Shown: in pieces, positions 45,468-57,900 of the stretch
Layout: every line of letters begins with the position of its first letter
Position numbering within the stretch: the stretch's first letter is position 1
Assembly: GCA_028641055.1 (NCBI GenBank)
Contig: CM054062.1
Location: 232,132,696 to 232,196,695, forward strand
Length of the DNA: 64,000 nt
Source of the DNA: Alopecurus myosuroides
Lineage: Eukaryota; Streptophyta; Magnoliopsida; Poales; Poaceae
Direction of reading: 5' to 3'
Translations under genes and position numbers: made by a program
The notes under the pieces: generated by a model
The model's input: the letters and a program-made list of their open reading frames with translations, nothing else
What the model was told of the DNA's origin: nothing
Databases searched by the model: none

Positions 45468-46373
45468 ATGGTGGAAGACGTGTTCGCCGGTGGGTATTGA
45501 CGGGGATGGCAAGAGAGCGGGCGGCGGCCAAGCTGCAAGGTGCAGGCGGCACCGACGCAGCAATATCTGATTCTACGAGAGGAGGGGCGGGGTTCCCCTA
45601 TACAACGCTCATAGCGAGCTGTACGCTCGCTCGCTCGCGCGCTTCCTCGCTCGATTGTTCCCTCGCTTCCGCGCTCGCTTGCTTGCTCCACATCTGGGCC
45701 GGCCCATCTGTTTTTTTTTTCAATTTCTATAGTTCAAAAAAATCATATTACTTATAATTTATATTTTTTGAATAGTGAACAAAATTTAAGTTTGAACGAT
45801 TTTAAAACCTGAACAAAAATTACGTATGAACAATTCTTAAATTTGAACAAATTTTAATCTGGAGTTTTTTAATTTGAACAATTTTAAAATTTGAACAGTT
45901 TTCAGTTTAAACTAAAAAATATAATTCTGAAAAAAAAATCGGTGAAAAAAAAACGAATATTTTAAAAAAAAAACTAAAAATAGAAAATAAAACATAAAAG
46001 AAACCAAAAAAAGAAAGAATAAAACGAAAAAAAAACAGAAACAGAAAATAAAAAGGGAAAAAATGAAAACAGAAAAAAGATACAATAAAATGGTTAGAAG
46101 TGATAGTAGTACAACGAAGGCATGGCAGCCCGGTGGTTGTGCCCATGGTCCCCCTATTTTCGTTTGATTTTCTCTTAACAGGGTGATAAATGGGCCGGTC
46201 CGTTTACTGGACAACACACGGGCAAGTCCTAATAGGACTCGCAAAAAGCGGTATATATAGTGCCCGCGGAGGGGCGTGCGAGACAGATACGGACCTGGGC
46301 GGCTAAGTGGACGTTTTTAGCCAGACCCACTTAATTTTGGCGTCCCATCTGCCGGGCCGTTAAGCCCTTTGAG
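45468..46373. other. GC-rich then AT-rich non-coding region, Mutator-like core
   Basis: 45600-45700 is rich in CGCTCGCT, followed by A-rich sequence with repeated TTTGAACAATTTTAAAA motifs, then an A-homopolymer-rich block (45930-46080). The order mirrors 28690-29640 and suggests the same non-autonomous family. No gene. Confidence 0.4.
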
Positions 46374-48463
46374 GAAATCTCCTACGGGTGTGCTCAAATC
46401 CGACCGGATTTGTCCCGTTTTGGCCTTTATAAACAGCCATCCGGGCCACTGTCCGCCCGTTTCTGGGCAGTGCACTCTACGGAGCTACGGAGCTGCTTAC
46501 TTGGGGATTGTCCATTTTTTCCCCTTTCCTCACAATTGCTATCTCTTTAAACAACTGAACTTTGCAATAAATCAAAATATTGTATGACAAATTTGAGAGT
46601 TCAACAAATATGGAAAACTCATAGTTTTACACACAACCGGATGAATTAACATAAATAAATAAAAACAAAGTGTATAGTGCTACTGGCCTCCGACGAAGTT
46701 CCAGACATGCTGAACAAGGTCATTCTGAATTTGGGTGTGCACGTCGCGATCACGCAGCTTAATGTGAAAGTGGAGAAAGTCCTGAAATATTGACACGCCG
46801 GGCCGAGGCTCAACATTCTGACCCTGGAACACCCAATTTTCGTTGTAAAGACGGTCGTCGCGCTCATCTTCTATAATCATGTTGTGCATGATCACACAAA
46901 CTGTCATCACAGTCCACATAATCTCCGGTTTTCATGTCCTAGCAAGATGCCGAACAATAGCCCATCGTGATTGAATCGCACCAAAGGCACGCTCCACATC
47001 TTTCCGAGCACTCTCCTGCTCTTTCACAAACCTTTTTCTCATATCTCCCCGAGGATTGAAGATAGTCTTCACAAAAGGAGCCCATTAGGATATATACCAT
47101 CAGCTAGGTAGTATTCCTTGATGTATTCGTGGCCATTGATCTGATTGCTCACCTCGGTGGCATTGCTAGCCGCGAGTCGGCCAAACACCGGAGAGCGCTG
47201 CAGCATGTTGATGTCATTGTGAGAACTTGCCATGCCAAAAAAAAGAGTGCCAAATCCAGAGATCATGTGATACAACAACTTCGAGAATGACAGTGCACTC
47301 CCCTACATGTCCCTTATACTGCCCCTGCCAACCAAATGGGTAGTTCTTCCACTCACAGTGCATACAGTATATGCTTCCAAGCATCCCAGGGAAACCTCTG
47401 GACTCGTTGATCGACAACAGTCGTTGAGTGTCCTCAACAATTGGTTCCCTCAAATACTCCGGGCCAAAGACCTGAACAACAGTTTCACAAAATTTGTACA
47501 TTAAATCCAGGCATACAGATTCACTCATGGGCATGTACTCATCAACCAAGTCTCCAGCAACTCCATACGCAAGCATCCTAATTGCTGCAGTGCATTTTTG
47601 ATAAGAGGAGAAGCCAAGCTTACCACATGCATCCGGTTTGCACCTGAAGAAATCATCATAGTCCATGACTCCAACTCGAATGTGGTTGAACAAGTCTCTT
47701 CTCATCCGGAAACGGCGCTGGAATAACTTGGCACTGTATATTGGATTGGTGAGATGGAAGTACTCATTGTACATCTGGATATGACCACCTTCTCTGTCCC
47801 TGTCCTGGACAGGCGCATGCGCGAAGATGGACCCTCTGAAAACTGGCCGCATCCTCGCAATGTGGTCATTGACCACAAGGGTGGCGACGAGAATGTCGCT
47901 CTCGTCCTCGGAGTCGTCGGAGGAGGAAGACGAGTACATGATGACGTTGTTGAAGAAGAACTCGTCCCCACCGTCGGTCATTTTTTCGGCCGGAACGGTG
48001 CTATCCTCGGTCCATGCAAATGGATGAGCACCTTGCGTGCGGCCGGTCGGGTGCTCGGCGGCGCAGTTCGTCCAGCGGCGAGGGCGGCCAAGCGCGTGCA
48101 GGACTAGGGGTGGCCGGCGGCGGGGGCAGATTGGGCTGTATTTTGAGCCCGTGGGATGGGTGAACGGCGGCCGAGGGTGGCCAAATCGGCCGGCGGCAGC
48201 GTGGAGGTGGGGAAAAACGGGGGCAGGGGCTATGTTTTGGGCGGGTCCGACGCGTTCAGGAGAGCAGAAATCAGGACACGAGCGATGTCCCGACGTGTCT
48301 GGACGGTGCACAAATCTGGATTAAACTTGGGCCAGATATGAGCGACCCCGGAAAAAAAAACGGACCGCGATCCGTTTAGGCAGCACCGTAGGGGTCTGAT
48401 TTTCGGCCGGGCTGCTTAAATCGGGCCGGTCCAGGCGAAGTAAGCAACCCCGTAGGAGATGTC
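46374..48463 (-). mobile_element. PIF/Harbinger element, nearly complete, dead
   Basis: ATCTCCTACGGG at the left (46374) and its inverse CCCGTAGGAGAT at the right (48452-48463) look like the terminal inverted repeats; a related terminus occurs at 1883. Between them is one minus-strand transposase gene. The Myb/SANT-like second ORF usual for the superfamily is not seen. The three-base target duplication could not be confirmed. Confidence 0.65.
46680..47981 (-). pseudogene. PIF/Harbinger transposase, complete length, multiply broken
   Basis: Start taken at MTDGGDEFFFNNVIMYSSS (47981), because the open frame continuing to 48311 is Pro/Arg/His-rich leader. Family landmarks follow: YNEYFHLTNPIYSAKLFQRR, FRMRRDLFNHIR, LGFSSYQKCTAAIRMLAYG and [20 protein letters not shown]. 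The catalytic Asp of the first motif is Tyr here (GSIYCMH versus GSIDCMH at position 40-60 of the window). A one-base insertion in an A8 run (about 47235-47242) shifts the frame; SHNDINMLQRSPVFGRLAA follows with the second Asp; a one-base loss near 47088 shifts it again; then RKDVERAFGAIQSRW (Glu), one TGA in place of Trp, and VIMHNMIIEDERDDRLY to the stop at 46680. The protein would be about 430 residues, the usual size. Confidence 0.92.
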
Positions 48464-48859
48464 ATGAAGCGGCGCGGATGGAACGGACTGACAAACGTCC
48501 GTGTCGGCCTGCATCCTAAGCGGAGCCCATGGATTCTACTGCGGACACAGCCGAAAAGAACCTACATTGAATGCAATTATATTAATACAAAATAAAATTA
48601 CCGGGGATTTTTTTTCTCAATGGTATATATTCTTTGCGCAGCAGATGATACAAGAAACCAGGTATTGTGGTACATCAGGCAGCAATAACGGTTATTAACT
48701 TAAACAAAATCACTTAACACGACAGTCGAGGAACAAATAGCTGGATAGCACAAGGTGGATATGCCAATAGCTCGAAGTCGCTTATATAGCTAACTTAACC
48801 AATACACAAATACTACTAACAAACTCCAATAACCCATATAGATATCAGTAGCTCCAAGC
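48464..48859 (-). other. Downstream region of the DUF6598 gene
   Basis: Between the Harbinger terminus and the stop codon of the DUF6598 gene. It should contain the 3' untranslated region. No obvious repeat or second gene; AT-rich near 48580-48720. Confidence 0.4.
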
Positions 48860-50560
48860 CTAAAGCAAATATCCTACTGCCATAACATCATGTTTGTCCT
48901 CGGCAACTTGGGACCAAGCAACGGTAATCACCACCTTCACGCGTCCAAGGAAACAATGTCTCCTGGTTATTTTGCTAAATTCGGCTGGGAAACTGACATG
49001 GCCTCGTGCAGCAATAACACCTGATTCAGAGTAGGTTTGTATGTGAACATCCAAACGTCCTTGATCTTCTACAGAAATAACATTCCTTGGAAGATGTAGG
49101 TAACCACTGCCACCTTTCAGTATTTCTCCATCTTTTGAATCAACCATCACAATTTCGCCGGATGCGGGAAAAGTAACAAACGTGATTCGGTTATCTTCTG
49201 TGACCACCATTTTCCCTGGTAGTGAGTAGCAAGCAACTCGGGCACCATATTTAAAAGGCCATTGCCCACGTTCGGCAACCTGGACACCCAAGATAGTGGC
49301 CTGTGTTGTGCTTCTAACAACCTGCGTAGATAACTCCAACACGCATAAACAATTCTCAAAGCAAAAGGTAGATTCGCCATCGCCAAATACAACGAGACAA
49401 TCGCGCCCCTCAGTGATCAATGCTTTGTCTTGAGACTCTATTGTACCTTTTACTTTTAGCTCGATTTCAACATTGACATTGTCTGTATATACAACGGCAC
49501 GAGACGGCCCAATCAAGCGCAAGAAAGGATCCTGCAAGCGGTTAACGATAAGCCCCCATTAATCCACAGCTCATGCAAAAGAAGAGAATGAAGAGCAAAT
49601 ATATAGAAATACATACATTCTCTGTCAGTTCTTGAGAGCTGTCCCTATCACAGTAGAAGAGATAGTTGCGATTGTGATCCGCGACGTCTCGGACGGCAAC
49701 CACACCATACACAGACAACGGCCATTTAAGGCCACCAGCTATTTCTGCGAGCTTGATGGAGAATATCTGCAAGGTGGCAGGAGTGGACGCGGCGCTGTTG
49801 GGTGGGTTGAGTCCAGGTGTGTAGTATGTAAATTGCATGGAACTCAATGCCGCTGCAGCACCCAAGTTAAAAAGCAAGTGTTAGAAATCTGACATGGATT
49901 AATCAGAACAATAAACCCCTAATTTCCTCATGACACAATTAGCAGAAGGCGGGATGTTTACTCACTCATGTTTTCAAATGCACCGCAGGTTTTGCTCCAT
50001 GCAGATTCCCAGTCCATACGGTAGTCAGCGTAAATCTCTGCCTCATCAGCCATCTCCTCCTCTGCCGTCTTCTTGGCTATCTTGTCCTTCTTGGCCATCT
50101 CGTCAAGACCGAGATCACCTTGAACATAGTACTGGCCCAATCTGGTCACTGAATCGGGGGAAGGCGTGTGCTCCTGTATGGCTGGCACGCCCCTCATAGA
50201 TAGGTCAAAACTGTCGGACAAGCCTTTGAACAACTGCTGCAAGTACCGCGCCCGGCAAGCCATCTCCAAGTCTGGATCGTCTTGGATGTTCATTGCATTG
50301 GTGGCACTGGGATCTGCAGATTTGTTGTCTGATTTCACCATGCTTGTGTTCGTGCCCTCATTGGTATCCTCACTGTCCTCTATCTCACCCTTTTCATCGG
50401 CATCCCCACCTTGATCCAACATGTTGGACACATCATTGAGCAGCCGCAAGATCATTTTATCCACCTTCCTGCTCTTCATCTTGGCCAACTTGCCTTGGAT
50501 GTTGAAGAAAGCTCTCTGTATCTCCTCATATTGCTGTGTCTCGGTGGCCATCTTCGTCAT
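48860..50560 (-). CDS. DUF6598 domain protein, three exons, intact
   Basis: join on the minus strand: 50560-49966, 49852-49617, 49531-48860; about 500 residues with no stop or frameshift. Exon 1 encodes a Lys/Glu/Asp-rich N-terminal region (MTKMATETQQYEEIQRAF, QGKLAKMKSRKVDKMIL, LAKKDK-type acidic and basic stretches) and ends ATGA|GTGAGT. Exon 2 starts after GCTGCAG in phase and reads MQFTYYTPGLNPPNSAAS, LQIFSIKLAEIAGGLKWP and LSVYGVVAVRDVADHNRN, donor AAT|GTATGT. Exon 3 starts after CGCTTGCAG with DPFLRLIGPSRAVV and continues ELKVKGTIESQDKALI. The LQIFS.K.AEI.GGL.WPL..YG..A.RD..D.NRN string and DPFL.L.GPSRA are the signature of the grass-expanded DUF6598 family; its function is unknown, though the domain is often compared with ribosome-inactivating-like grass proteins. 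A second ATG lies three codons in. Intron phases (1 and 0) are consistent. Confidence 0.88.
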
Positions 50561-50684
50561 CTGGACTCCACTCGCCCCTAGCTTTCTTTCTCGCCGCCAC
50601 CGCTCGCTTTTTCACGCCGCCGCCGCCAAGATCGAGGGGTTCTAGGTGTAATCGACTTCCTTGCGAAACTCTGCCCCGATAGAT

Positions 50685-50695
50685 GCACATATATT
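50685..50695 (-). promoter_or_regulatory. Candidate TATA box of the DUF6598 gene
   Basis: GAATATATGTGC on the minus strand about 125-135 bases upstream of the ATG at 50560. The position is plausible for a short leader; no other core element was identified. Confidence 0.35.
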
Positions 50696-50744
50696 CATGC
50701 ACGCACGGAGAACTCAGAACTGTAGATACCGAAACCGACTCCAA

Positions 50745-51779
50745 CTAGGCCGACCTACACGACCCAGGCCCCGTGCTAGAGGCCGAGTGAGCACAGGATT
50801 AGATTTTCCTTATTCCGTCGAAAATTGCCTAATGTTTTCTTTCCGCACACTGGTCCATCTATCCCTAGGGACGGAACTCAGGCTGCAAGTGGGAGCAGGA
50901 TATCCGCGGTGCCGCGAAGCCCGTCCCGCATAAAATCCTAAGCGGACGCCCGCGGACGAGAGCAAAATATAAGTGGGATATAAGCTTTCCTTCGCCTTGT
51001 TCAAATAGCTAGAACGAACGATCAAAAGAGTTCAGGTTCACACGCTGCCGGCTACTGCTTCATGAACGCTTGGTGCCGCCGTTTCCGACGAGCCGCTGCT
51101 GCCGGATGCATGCTGTATGGTGGTGATGCCAATCCGGACAAGCAGCATGGAGCCCCGGAGGTTGCCGTCGAGACTGCCGGCCAACGCGTTGAGGGCGCTC
51201 TGCATCTCTAGATTCTCACTCTGGCGTGAATGACGAGGTAATCCTTGCGAGATTGGGCATGTATCTAGTCACTTAAGCTAGAGAACTAGCACTCTAGCCT
51301 GCGATTTGGTTTGCAGTCCGTCATGCCTTTGCAAACTAGTAGCAGGATTCAGTTGCCTGTATAGCATCGTATCCATGTGCGGGGAAAACCCTCGACATCG
51401 CTCGGGCGTTTCCTACCCCAGTTTCGCTAAAGATTTCTCAGCCTGGGCTCGGCCCATTTAAGTTGTTCGTGTATCTGCCTAGCGGCCAGCTACCGCGACC
51501 TAACGCCTCCATATACTGCGTACGTCAGGTAAAAGTACGGTGTGTTTCTTCACGGCCAGGTTGGCTTCTCTTTCGTTGTTTTTTATCCTTTTTTTCTTTC
51601 CTTGTTTTTCCTTCTCTTCTTTTATTTCATTTTTGTTTGTTTCTTATAATTCTATTTTAACTTATTTTTTCCTTGTTTTTTCCGTCTCTTTTTTATTTTA
51701 TTTTTGTTTGTTCCATGTAGTGTAAAATTGAGTTCCACATGTAGTATTAATTCATTCCATCCGCGTAAAGTTTTCTTTT
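50745..51779. other. Upstream region of the DUF6598 gene with an orphan minus-strand reading frame
   Basis: On the minus strand 51270-51038 is open and reads RHSRQSENLEMQSALNALAG, SLDGNLRGSMLLVRIG and ASGSSGSSETAAPSVHEAV before a TGA, with gene-like codon use; it could be the last exon of an unidentified protein but lacks a visible start. The remainder to 51460 is unremarkable and 51560-51780 is T-rich, grading into the repeat that follows. Confidence 0.3.
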
Positions 51780-53930
51780 CTTTATTCTTTTTGTTCCCAC
51801 AATTTGTTCCGACCTTTTATTTCTATACCTATGGAACATTGTTGCTCTCTCTATAGAGTTTTTTGTTCTTATCTTTGTGACACTTTTGCTCCTAACTTTG
51901 TTGTCCGAGTTTTTGTTCCTATCTCGATGGAACTTTGTTTCTCTATATAATTTTTTGTTCCTATCTCCATTGAGATTTTTGTTCCTATACTTTGTTCCTC
52001 ACTTTTGTTCGAAGCATTTTGTTCCTATGTCAATGGAGCTTTTCGTTCCTACCTTTTGTCATGAGCTTTTGTTCCTATATCTATGGAACATTGTTCCTTT
52101 GTCTATAGAGTTTTATGTTCGTGTGTTTGTGGAACTTTTGTGTCCTAACTTTGTTGACCGAGTTTTTGTTACTAGTTTTTGTTCCTATCTCGATGAAATT
52201 TTGTTGCTCTATAGACTTTTTGGTTCTTATTTGCATTGAGCTTTTTTGTTCCTACCTTTGTTTCTCACTTTTGTTCCAAGCATTTTGTTCCTATATGTCA
52301 ATGGAGTTTTTTGTTCCTACCTTTTGTCCCAAGATTTTTTCCTATATCTATGGAACATTGTTCCTTTGTCTATAGAGTTTTGTGTTCCTATGTTTATGGA
52401 ACTTTGGTTCCTAACTTTGTTGACCGAGTTTTTCTTAGTAGTTTTTGTTCCAATCTCGATGGAACTTTGTTCCTCGATAGAATTTTTGGTTCCTATCCCT
52501 GTTGAGATTTTTGTTCCTAACTTTGTTCCTCACTTTTGTTAGAAGCATTTTTATTCCTATGTCAATGGAGCTTTTTGTTCCTACTTTTTGTCCCGAGCTT
52601 TTGTTCCTACATCTATGGAACATTGTTCCTTTGTCTCTAGAGGTTTTTGTTCCTATGTTTGTGGAACTTTTGTTAGTAACTTTGTTGGCCAAGTTTTTGT
52701 TACTAGTTTTTGTTCCTATCTCGATGGAATTTTGTTCCTCTATCGACTTTTTGGTTCCTATCTTCATTGAGTTTTTTGTTCATAGCTTTGTTCCTCACTT
52801 TTGTTCCAAGATTTTGTTCCTAGACTTTTGTTCCAAGCATTTTTTTTCTTATATGTCAATGGAGTTTCTTGTTCCTACCTTTTGTCCCGAGATTTTGTTC
52901 CTATATCTATGGAACATTGTTCCTTATTCTATAGAGTTTTGTGTTCCTATGTTTATGGAACTTTGGTTCCTAACTTTGTTGACCGAATTTTTCTTAATAG
53001 TTTTGTTTCCAATCTCGATGGAACTTTGTTCCTCTATAGACTTTTTGGTTCCTATCTCCGTTGAGATTTTTGTTCCTCACTTTTGTTAGAAGCATGTTTG
53101 TTCCTATGTCAATGGAGATTTTTTTCCTACCTTTTGTCCCGAGCTTTTGTTCCTACATCTATAGAAGATAGTTCCTTTGTCTATAGAGTTTTGTGTTCCT
53201 ATGTTTGTGAAACTTTTGTTCCTAACATTGTTGACCAAGTTTTTGTTATTAGTTTTTGTTCCTATCTCGATGGAATTTTGTTTCTCTATAGACTTTTTGT
53301 TTCCTATCTCCATTGAGCCTTTTGTTCCTAGCTTTGTTCCTCACTTTTGTTCCAAGATTTTGTTCCTAGAATTTTGTTTCAAGCATTTTGTTCCTATTTT
53401 TCTTTGGATATTTGTGTTACTAGATTTGTTCCAAGCACTTCGTTCCTAGGTTTTGGTCCAAGCATTTTGTTCCAATTTTTCTATGGAGCTTTGTGTTCCT
53501 AGATTTGTTCCAAGATTTTGTTCCTACCTTTTGTCCTAAAGTTTTGTTCCTATGTCTATGTAGCTTTTTGTTCCAAACATTTTTTTACCTAGAATTGTTT
53601 TCCAAGCATTTTGTTCCTATTTTCTCTAGAGCTTTGTGTTACTAGATTTGTTTCAAGCACTTTCTTCCTAGGTTTTGTTCCAAGCATTTTGTTCCAATTT
53701 TTCTCAGGAGCGTCGTGTTCCTAGCTTTGTTTATAGCCCTGTTCTGAGATTTTGTTCCTGTGTCCATCGAAATTTGTTCCTATCTCTACTGAACTTTTAT
53801 GTTCCTATCCCCATGAAGTTTCGTTTTGAGCTTTTTTCTGAGGATTGTTCCTAGCTTTTTTATCCCTATCACTATGGAGATTTTTTGTTCCCAGCTTTGT
53901 TTTATTCCAAGTGATTTTGTTATTTTTTAT
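51780..53930 (+). repeat. T-rich higher-order repeat based on TTTTGTTCCTA
   Basis: The 11-base core TTTTGTTCCTA and variants occur about every 20-30 bases for ~2.1 kb. Superimposed is a larger unit: ATCTATGGAACATTGTTCCT or a variant appears at about 51827, 52083, 52347, 52610, 52906 and 53155 (spacing roughly 250-300). Each large unit has the order TCCTATCTCGATGGAACTTTG, TATAGACTTTTTGG, TGTCAATGGAG, CTTTTGTCCCGAGC, TATGGAACATTG, TTGTTGACCGAG. Strand composition is strongly asymmetric (T+C rich). Long frames exist on both strands (up to 195 aa, Phe/Val/Ser-rich on plus; Lys/Asn/Thr-rich 'IGTK' on minus) and are repeat by-products. Confidence 0.9.
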
Positions 53931-54536
53931 GGGTACCAAAATTGCGTTTCATGATTTTTTCCTGGTTAATAAATTTGACCTGATTCATAAATTTTGTGTT
54001 CCCGATCTTCTTGTAATTTGTTTCGCGACCGGTAATATATTTCTTACTTGTCGAATTATTTTACTGAGGGATCTGATATTTTTGTCTTCAGTGGCTCTAA
54101 TTTATGTTTGGCTTTATCTAATTTTTGGTCCCCATGTGACCCAACTTTTTGTTTCTTTTTTGTTGCGGCGACGCAAATGAATAATAATTGGTGTGTATTT
54201 TCTTTTTTGATTTGTTTCTTGTTTATTTATTTCTCATAACAAAAGATTTTTATATTTTTCAAAAATCTTGTTGAAAAACTTTTTGATTTTCAACATGCGA
54301 AAGTCTTATTCCTATTCATGTCACGAAACAAATTTCTGCCTTTTTATCTGTTTATTGGCTCTTTTTTGTAATAATAATATTTTCCTTGCAAATAACACAC
54401 TACTTAGTATGCAAGTTTGTCCAGATGTTTCGAGCATCAGCTGGTTTTGGTATGAGTTTTTTCCATCGATACCCACTACAGAATATATTTGGGACATGGA
54501 TAACTACTAGTACTTATCCCTCAATACAGTAATCTA
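53931..54536. other. AT-rich non-coding region
   Basis: No repeat unit or gene recognised. The 111-aa frame starting upstream is hydrophobic and T-driven. Confidence 0.4.
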
Positions 54537-54919
54537 TCTATACTTCTTATAATACAAAACCCCACTAAGATGCATTTATGATTTTTCTATCTCAACATGC
54601 AAGCTATCCACGTCATCCATCCTATTAGCCAATCAATAGTCCATGTCATCTCCACTAATATTTATTAATCATTACATGCAAGATACACATCATCCATTTA
54701 TTAAAGCATCCAATTGTTCAAATTAACAATTTATAATACATACTCATCACATGTATATTAAAATTTACTCTTTCGAGATCAACTGATTTTTACATGTTTC
54801 TTTAGACAACACAAACGAACGTTGAGACCCCCGCCCTCTACATTGAAATGATGCATATAAAATTTATTATAATTCCTAAATGGATCCCGGCCGCTGCAAC
54901 GCGCAGGGTATCCTTCTAG
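54537..54919 (+). mobile_element. Short non-autonomous Helitron, 383 bp
   Basis: 5' end A|TCTATACTTCTTATAATAC (an alternative TC start at 54533), 3' end with the GC-rich hairpin CCCGGCCGCTGCAACGCGCAGGG-type sequence (54886-54908) followed by TATCCTTCTAG|T, the canonical CTAG before a target T. Helitrons insert between A and T without duplication, which fits both flanks. No ORF. Confidence 0.75.
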
Positions 54920-57900
54920 TATTTTTTATGGACTAGGTCCATGGTTCTAGCTTTTGTGATTATATCAAGGTGCATGCATGCAGCAGCCCCACATGCACGC
55001 TGACACAACTGTGCTCGTATATCTCTAAGAGAACTAAGCGCAAGGCTATTCGTGGCCTATGCTTGCTCCACGGTCCGCACGAATAAGGTGTTGACACGTG
55101 ACACAGACGTTCTGAGTCGGCCCAATTTGACCGAAATTCTGAGTCGGCCCAATTCGATCGCAACGCGTCTTCTTCCCAAAAATATCGATAGTCGCTGCCA
55201 ACATCTTCCATCTCGAGCCGCCTCCCTCACCCTAGAACCTTCCATATCCCCCTCAAAAAATCTCCTCGCCGCCGCCACGCCATCTCTCCCACCGCCCTCA
55301 ACGAGCAGAGGTAGTTACCTCATTTTTTTCGGCCGCCATCGGCCCTTCTTGATGCGCCGTCACCACCTGCACATCTTGACCGGGGAGGGGGCAGAAGAAG
55401 ATAGAGAGAGAGAGCCGGATAGAGTTGTAGTTAGAGAAAGAGATGTGGGAGATGAGGCCGATGTTGGTGCAGGTTTGCTGATCTGATCGTACCTGCACTG
55501 GAGGCCCCATGCCCTCCATTTTGGTTCGTTTCTCCTCTTCTTCTCTATGTCGCTGTTGTAGTTTATGTGGGGGCGTTTGTTTCTATATATTTTCCCACAT
55601 TCAGAAAATCAAACCGACAGCTGATCATCTACTTATTTACAGTTACAGTGCTGCACTGATATTCCGCTACTAATCTGACTATTGCACTCAAGATTGGAAT
55701 TCATGGAAGCTACATTTGCTAGCTAGAAGATATACAGGGTGTGGATGTTGAGCAGCGCCACCCTGGTCTGCACCAGGCTCCGGAACACTTGTTCACTTAT
55801 TGCGGGGATTAGAGGATTATACCAGCTGCTTTATTGATTGTGGTGGCTTGCGGCCAGATTTGGTGGTTCGTTTCGTCGACTTCTCCATTTTCTTAGGTTT
55901 GCTATTGTGTTCGATTTTCGCTAGGCTTTTCAAATATGAATGGTGGATCTGATGTTGCATCGCAGTGCGGCCTGGAATCATCGTCTTCGTCCCTGACGGC
56001 AAGCATCTCATGGTTTGGGTCGTGTTCCTCCTTAACAATATCCCTCGGTGTGATTTGGCCAGATTCATCCCAACATCTTATGATTTGGGGAGTATGCTGC
56101 TAGATCGTGATATGTGTCTTCCCTCCAATATAAAATCTCTGTTTCTAAATACCTGGTTTGGCACTCTAAAAAAATTGTTAATCATATTTCGGTTTTCCCC
56201 TCATTTATAATCTCCATGTTTGTTTCCATTGGTTGAAAAAAAAGATAATAAGCCCAATAGTAGAAGCTAGACAGAATGCATTAGAAAAGCTATCCTACCT
56301 TCTATCAGTTCACTTCACATAGTGTCTGAGTTCTGACCAATTGTGTGATTACATCAATTCAGTTTCTATTCTCTGATATTTTCCTATGTCTTTGTTTAGA
56401 TGAATAGATACTTGCCGGCATGCATGTTGTCCAGGGTCTACAAGAATACTGGGATTCAATTATTGGATGGTGTTATGAACACGTTTTGATATTCTACATG
56501 CTGTTTTCGGCTCTGTTCTTGGCAATTTAATATTTGCGGATAGTGATTTCTTAAATATTTTTTCTGTCCCCCCTTCTTCTCTGTTGCAGTTTAATTATTT
56601 ATTTGACGCTCAGTCATAGTTATGCTATTTTTTGGTGACCCGAGGATCACACCCTGGAGCATAGTTTTATCGTCCATGCATGCGTAGAAGCTTATTGGTA
56701 GTACAAGGGATTCTAGCATAGCAGCTCTGAAAATTACCGTACGGCTTCCGATGCATATAAGATGTAATCGGTACTTGCTATTTTTTGGTGACCCGAGGAT
56801 GACACCCTGGAGCATAGTTTTATCGTCCATGCATGCATAGAAGCTTATTGATAGTACAAGGGATTCTATCGTAGCAGCTTTGAAAATTACCGTACGCCTT
56901 CCGATGCATATAAGATGTAACCGGTACTTATTTCTCTTTTCAATATTTTGAGTTGTACCATTTTGATAACATCTCGATCAATCCCTCTCTGGTTATTCAT
57001 TGCTAAAATTGTATGCTCCCGCCATATCCTTTACAATTCTACTTTTCTAAACATCCTCTGAATGCATATAGCGGCATCCTTATTGTCACACCCAAAGCAT
57101 GAAATATATGGATGGGATGGTGTTGGTTACCAAAGTTTTCCTATGACCCACTTGTTCCCTTGCTCCGACAGATTTTTTTAGTACTGAACCTTATCCTTTT
57201 ATTCAGAATGTTTTTTGATAGATATGTAAGCTTTCTTCTGGATCCTTTTGCGTCAAATGCAGTTCCAAAACAATATGGTATATCTTTGTTGTGTGTGTAC
57301 ATTGTTATATAGCATCCTTTCTTCATATACCTGGTATTTGTTGCGCCCTACTATCGTTCCTCTTCTTACCAGGATAGAACACTCTAATATAAGTATTACA
57401 CAGTTGTAGCATTTCACGTACCACAAATGATGCTTAACAGAGTCACCTCTTAACAAAATTCCACATACTCTCATCTATCATTTAATTACATGTAGTTGTA
57501 AGATCATGATGATATCATGTTAACCTCCTAATATATGAAACTATCGAGAATTTTTTCCTTGCAACAAATAATAAAAAAATGTCAAAGAGTCCATAAAAGA
57601 AGGCATTTTGGGCACGTCGAGGATTTCTGCTCTGAGTGTGAACTTGGTCAGTTTACGCTTCTCCTACTTGATGTCGGCTGCCGCACCAATGGACATTCCA
57701 GACTGCATACTGAACACTGATGGAAAGAATCACTTTCCTGTTGAAGTTGTTCGGTAGTTGTCTATGGTTCCTAGGAATTACTCGGGTCTCTTCTGCTCAT
57801 CTTTGACAATGCACTTTAAATTGTGTGCTCCAATAAGTTGGGCCTTCTTGTTCTTGTGTGTTACTCGGTATCATGGTTTTTCTTGCAGGTTATTATGAAT

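Noticed and set aside
47982..48311. N-terminal 110-residue extension of the Harbinger transposase
   Set aside because: Pro/His/Arg-rich leader with no similarity to transposase; the family start is better explained by the Met at 47981.
52502..53089. 195-aa Phe/Val/Ser-rich ORF that looks like a membrane protein
   Set aside because: It is the TTTTGTTCCTA repeat read in one frame; sister units give similar peptides in all three frames and on the reverse strand.
51780..53930. CRISPR-like array because of regular spacing
   Set aside because: The genome is a plant; repeats are degenerate, spacers are not unique and are themselves repeated in the higher-order unit.
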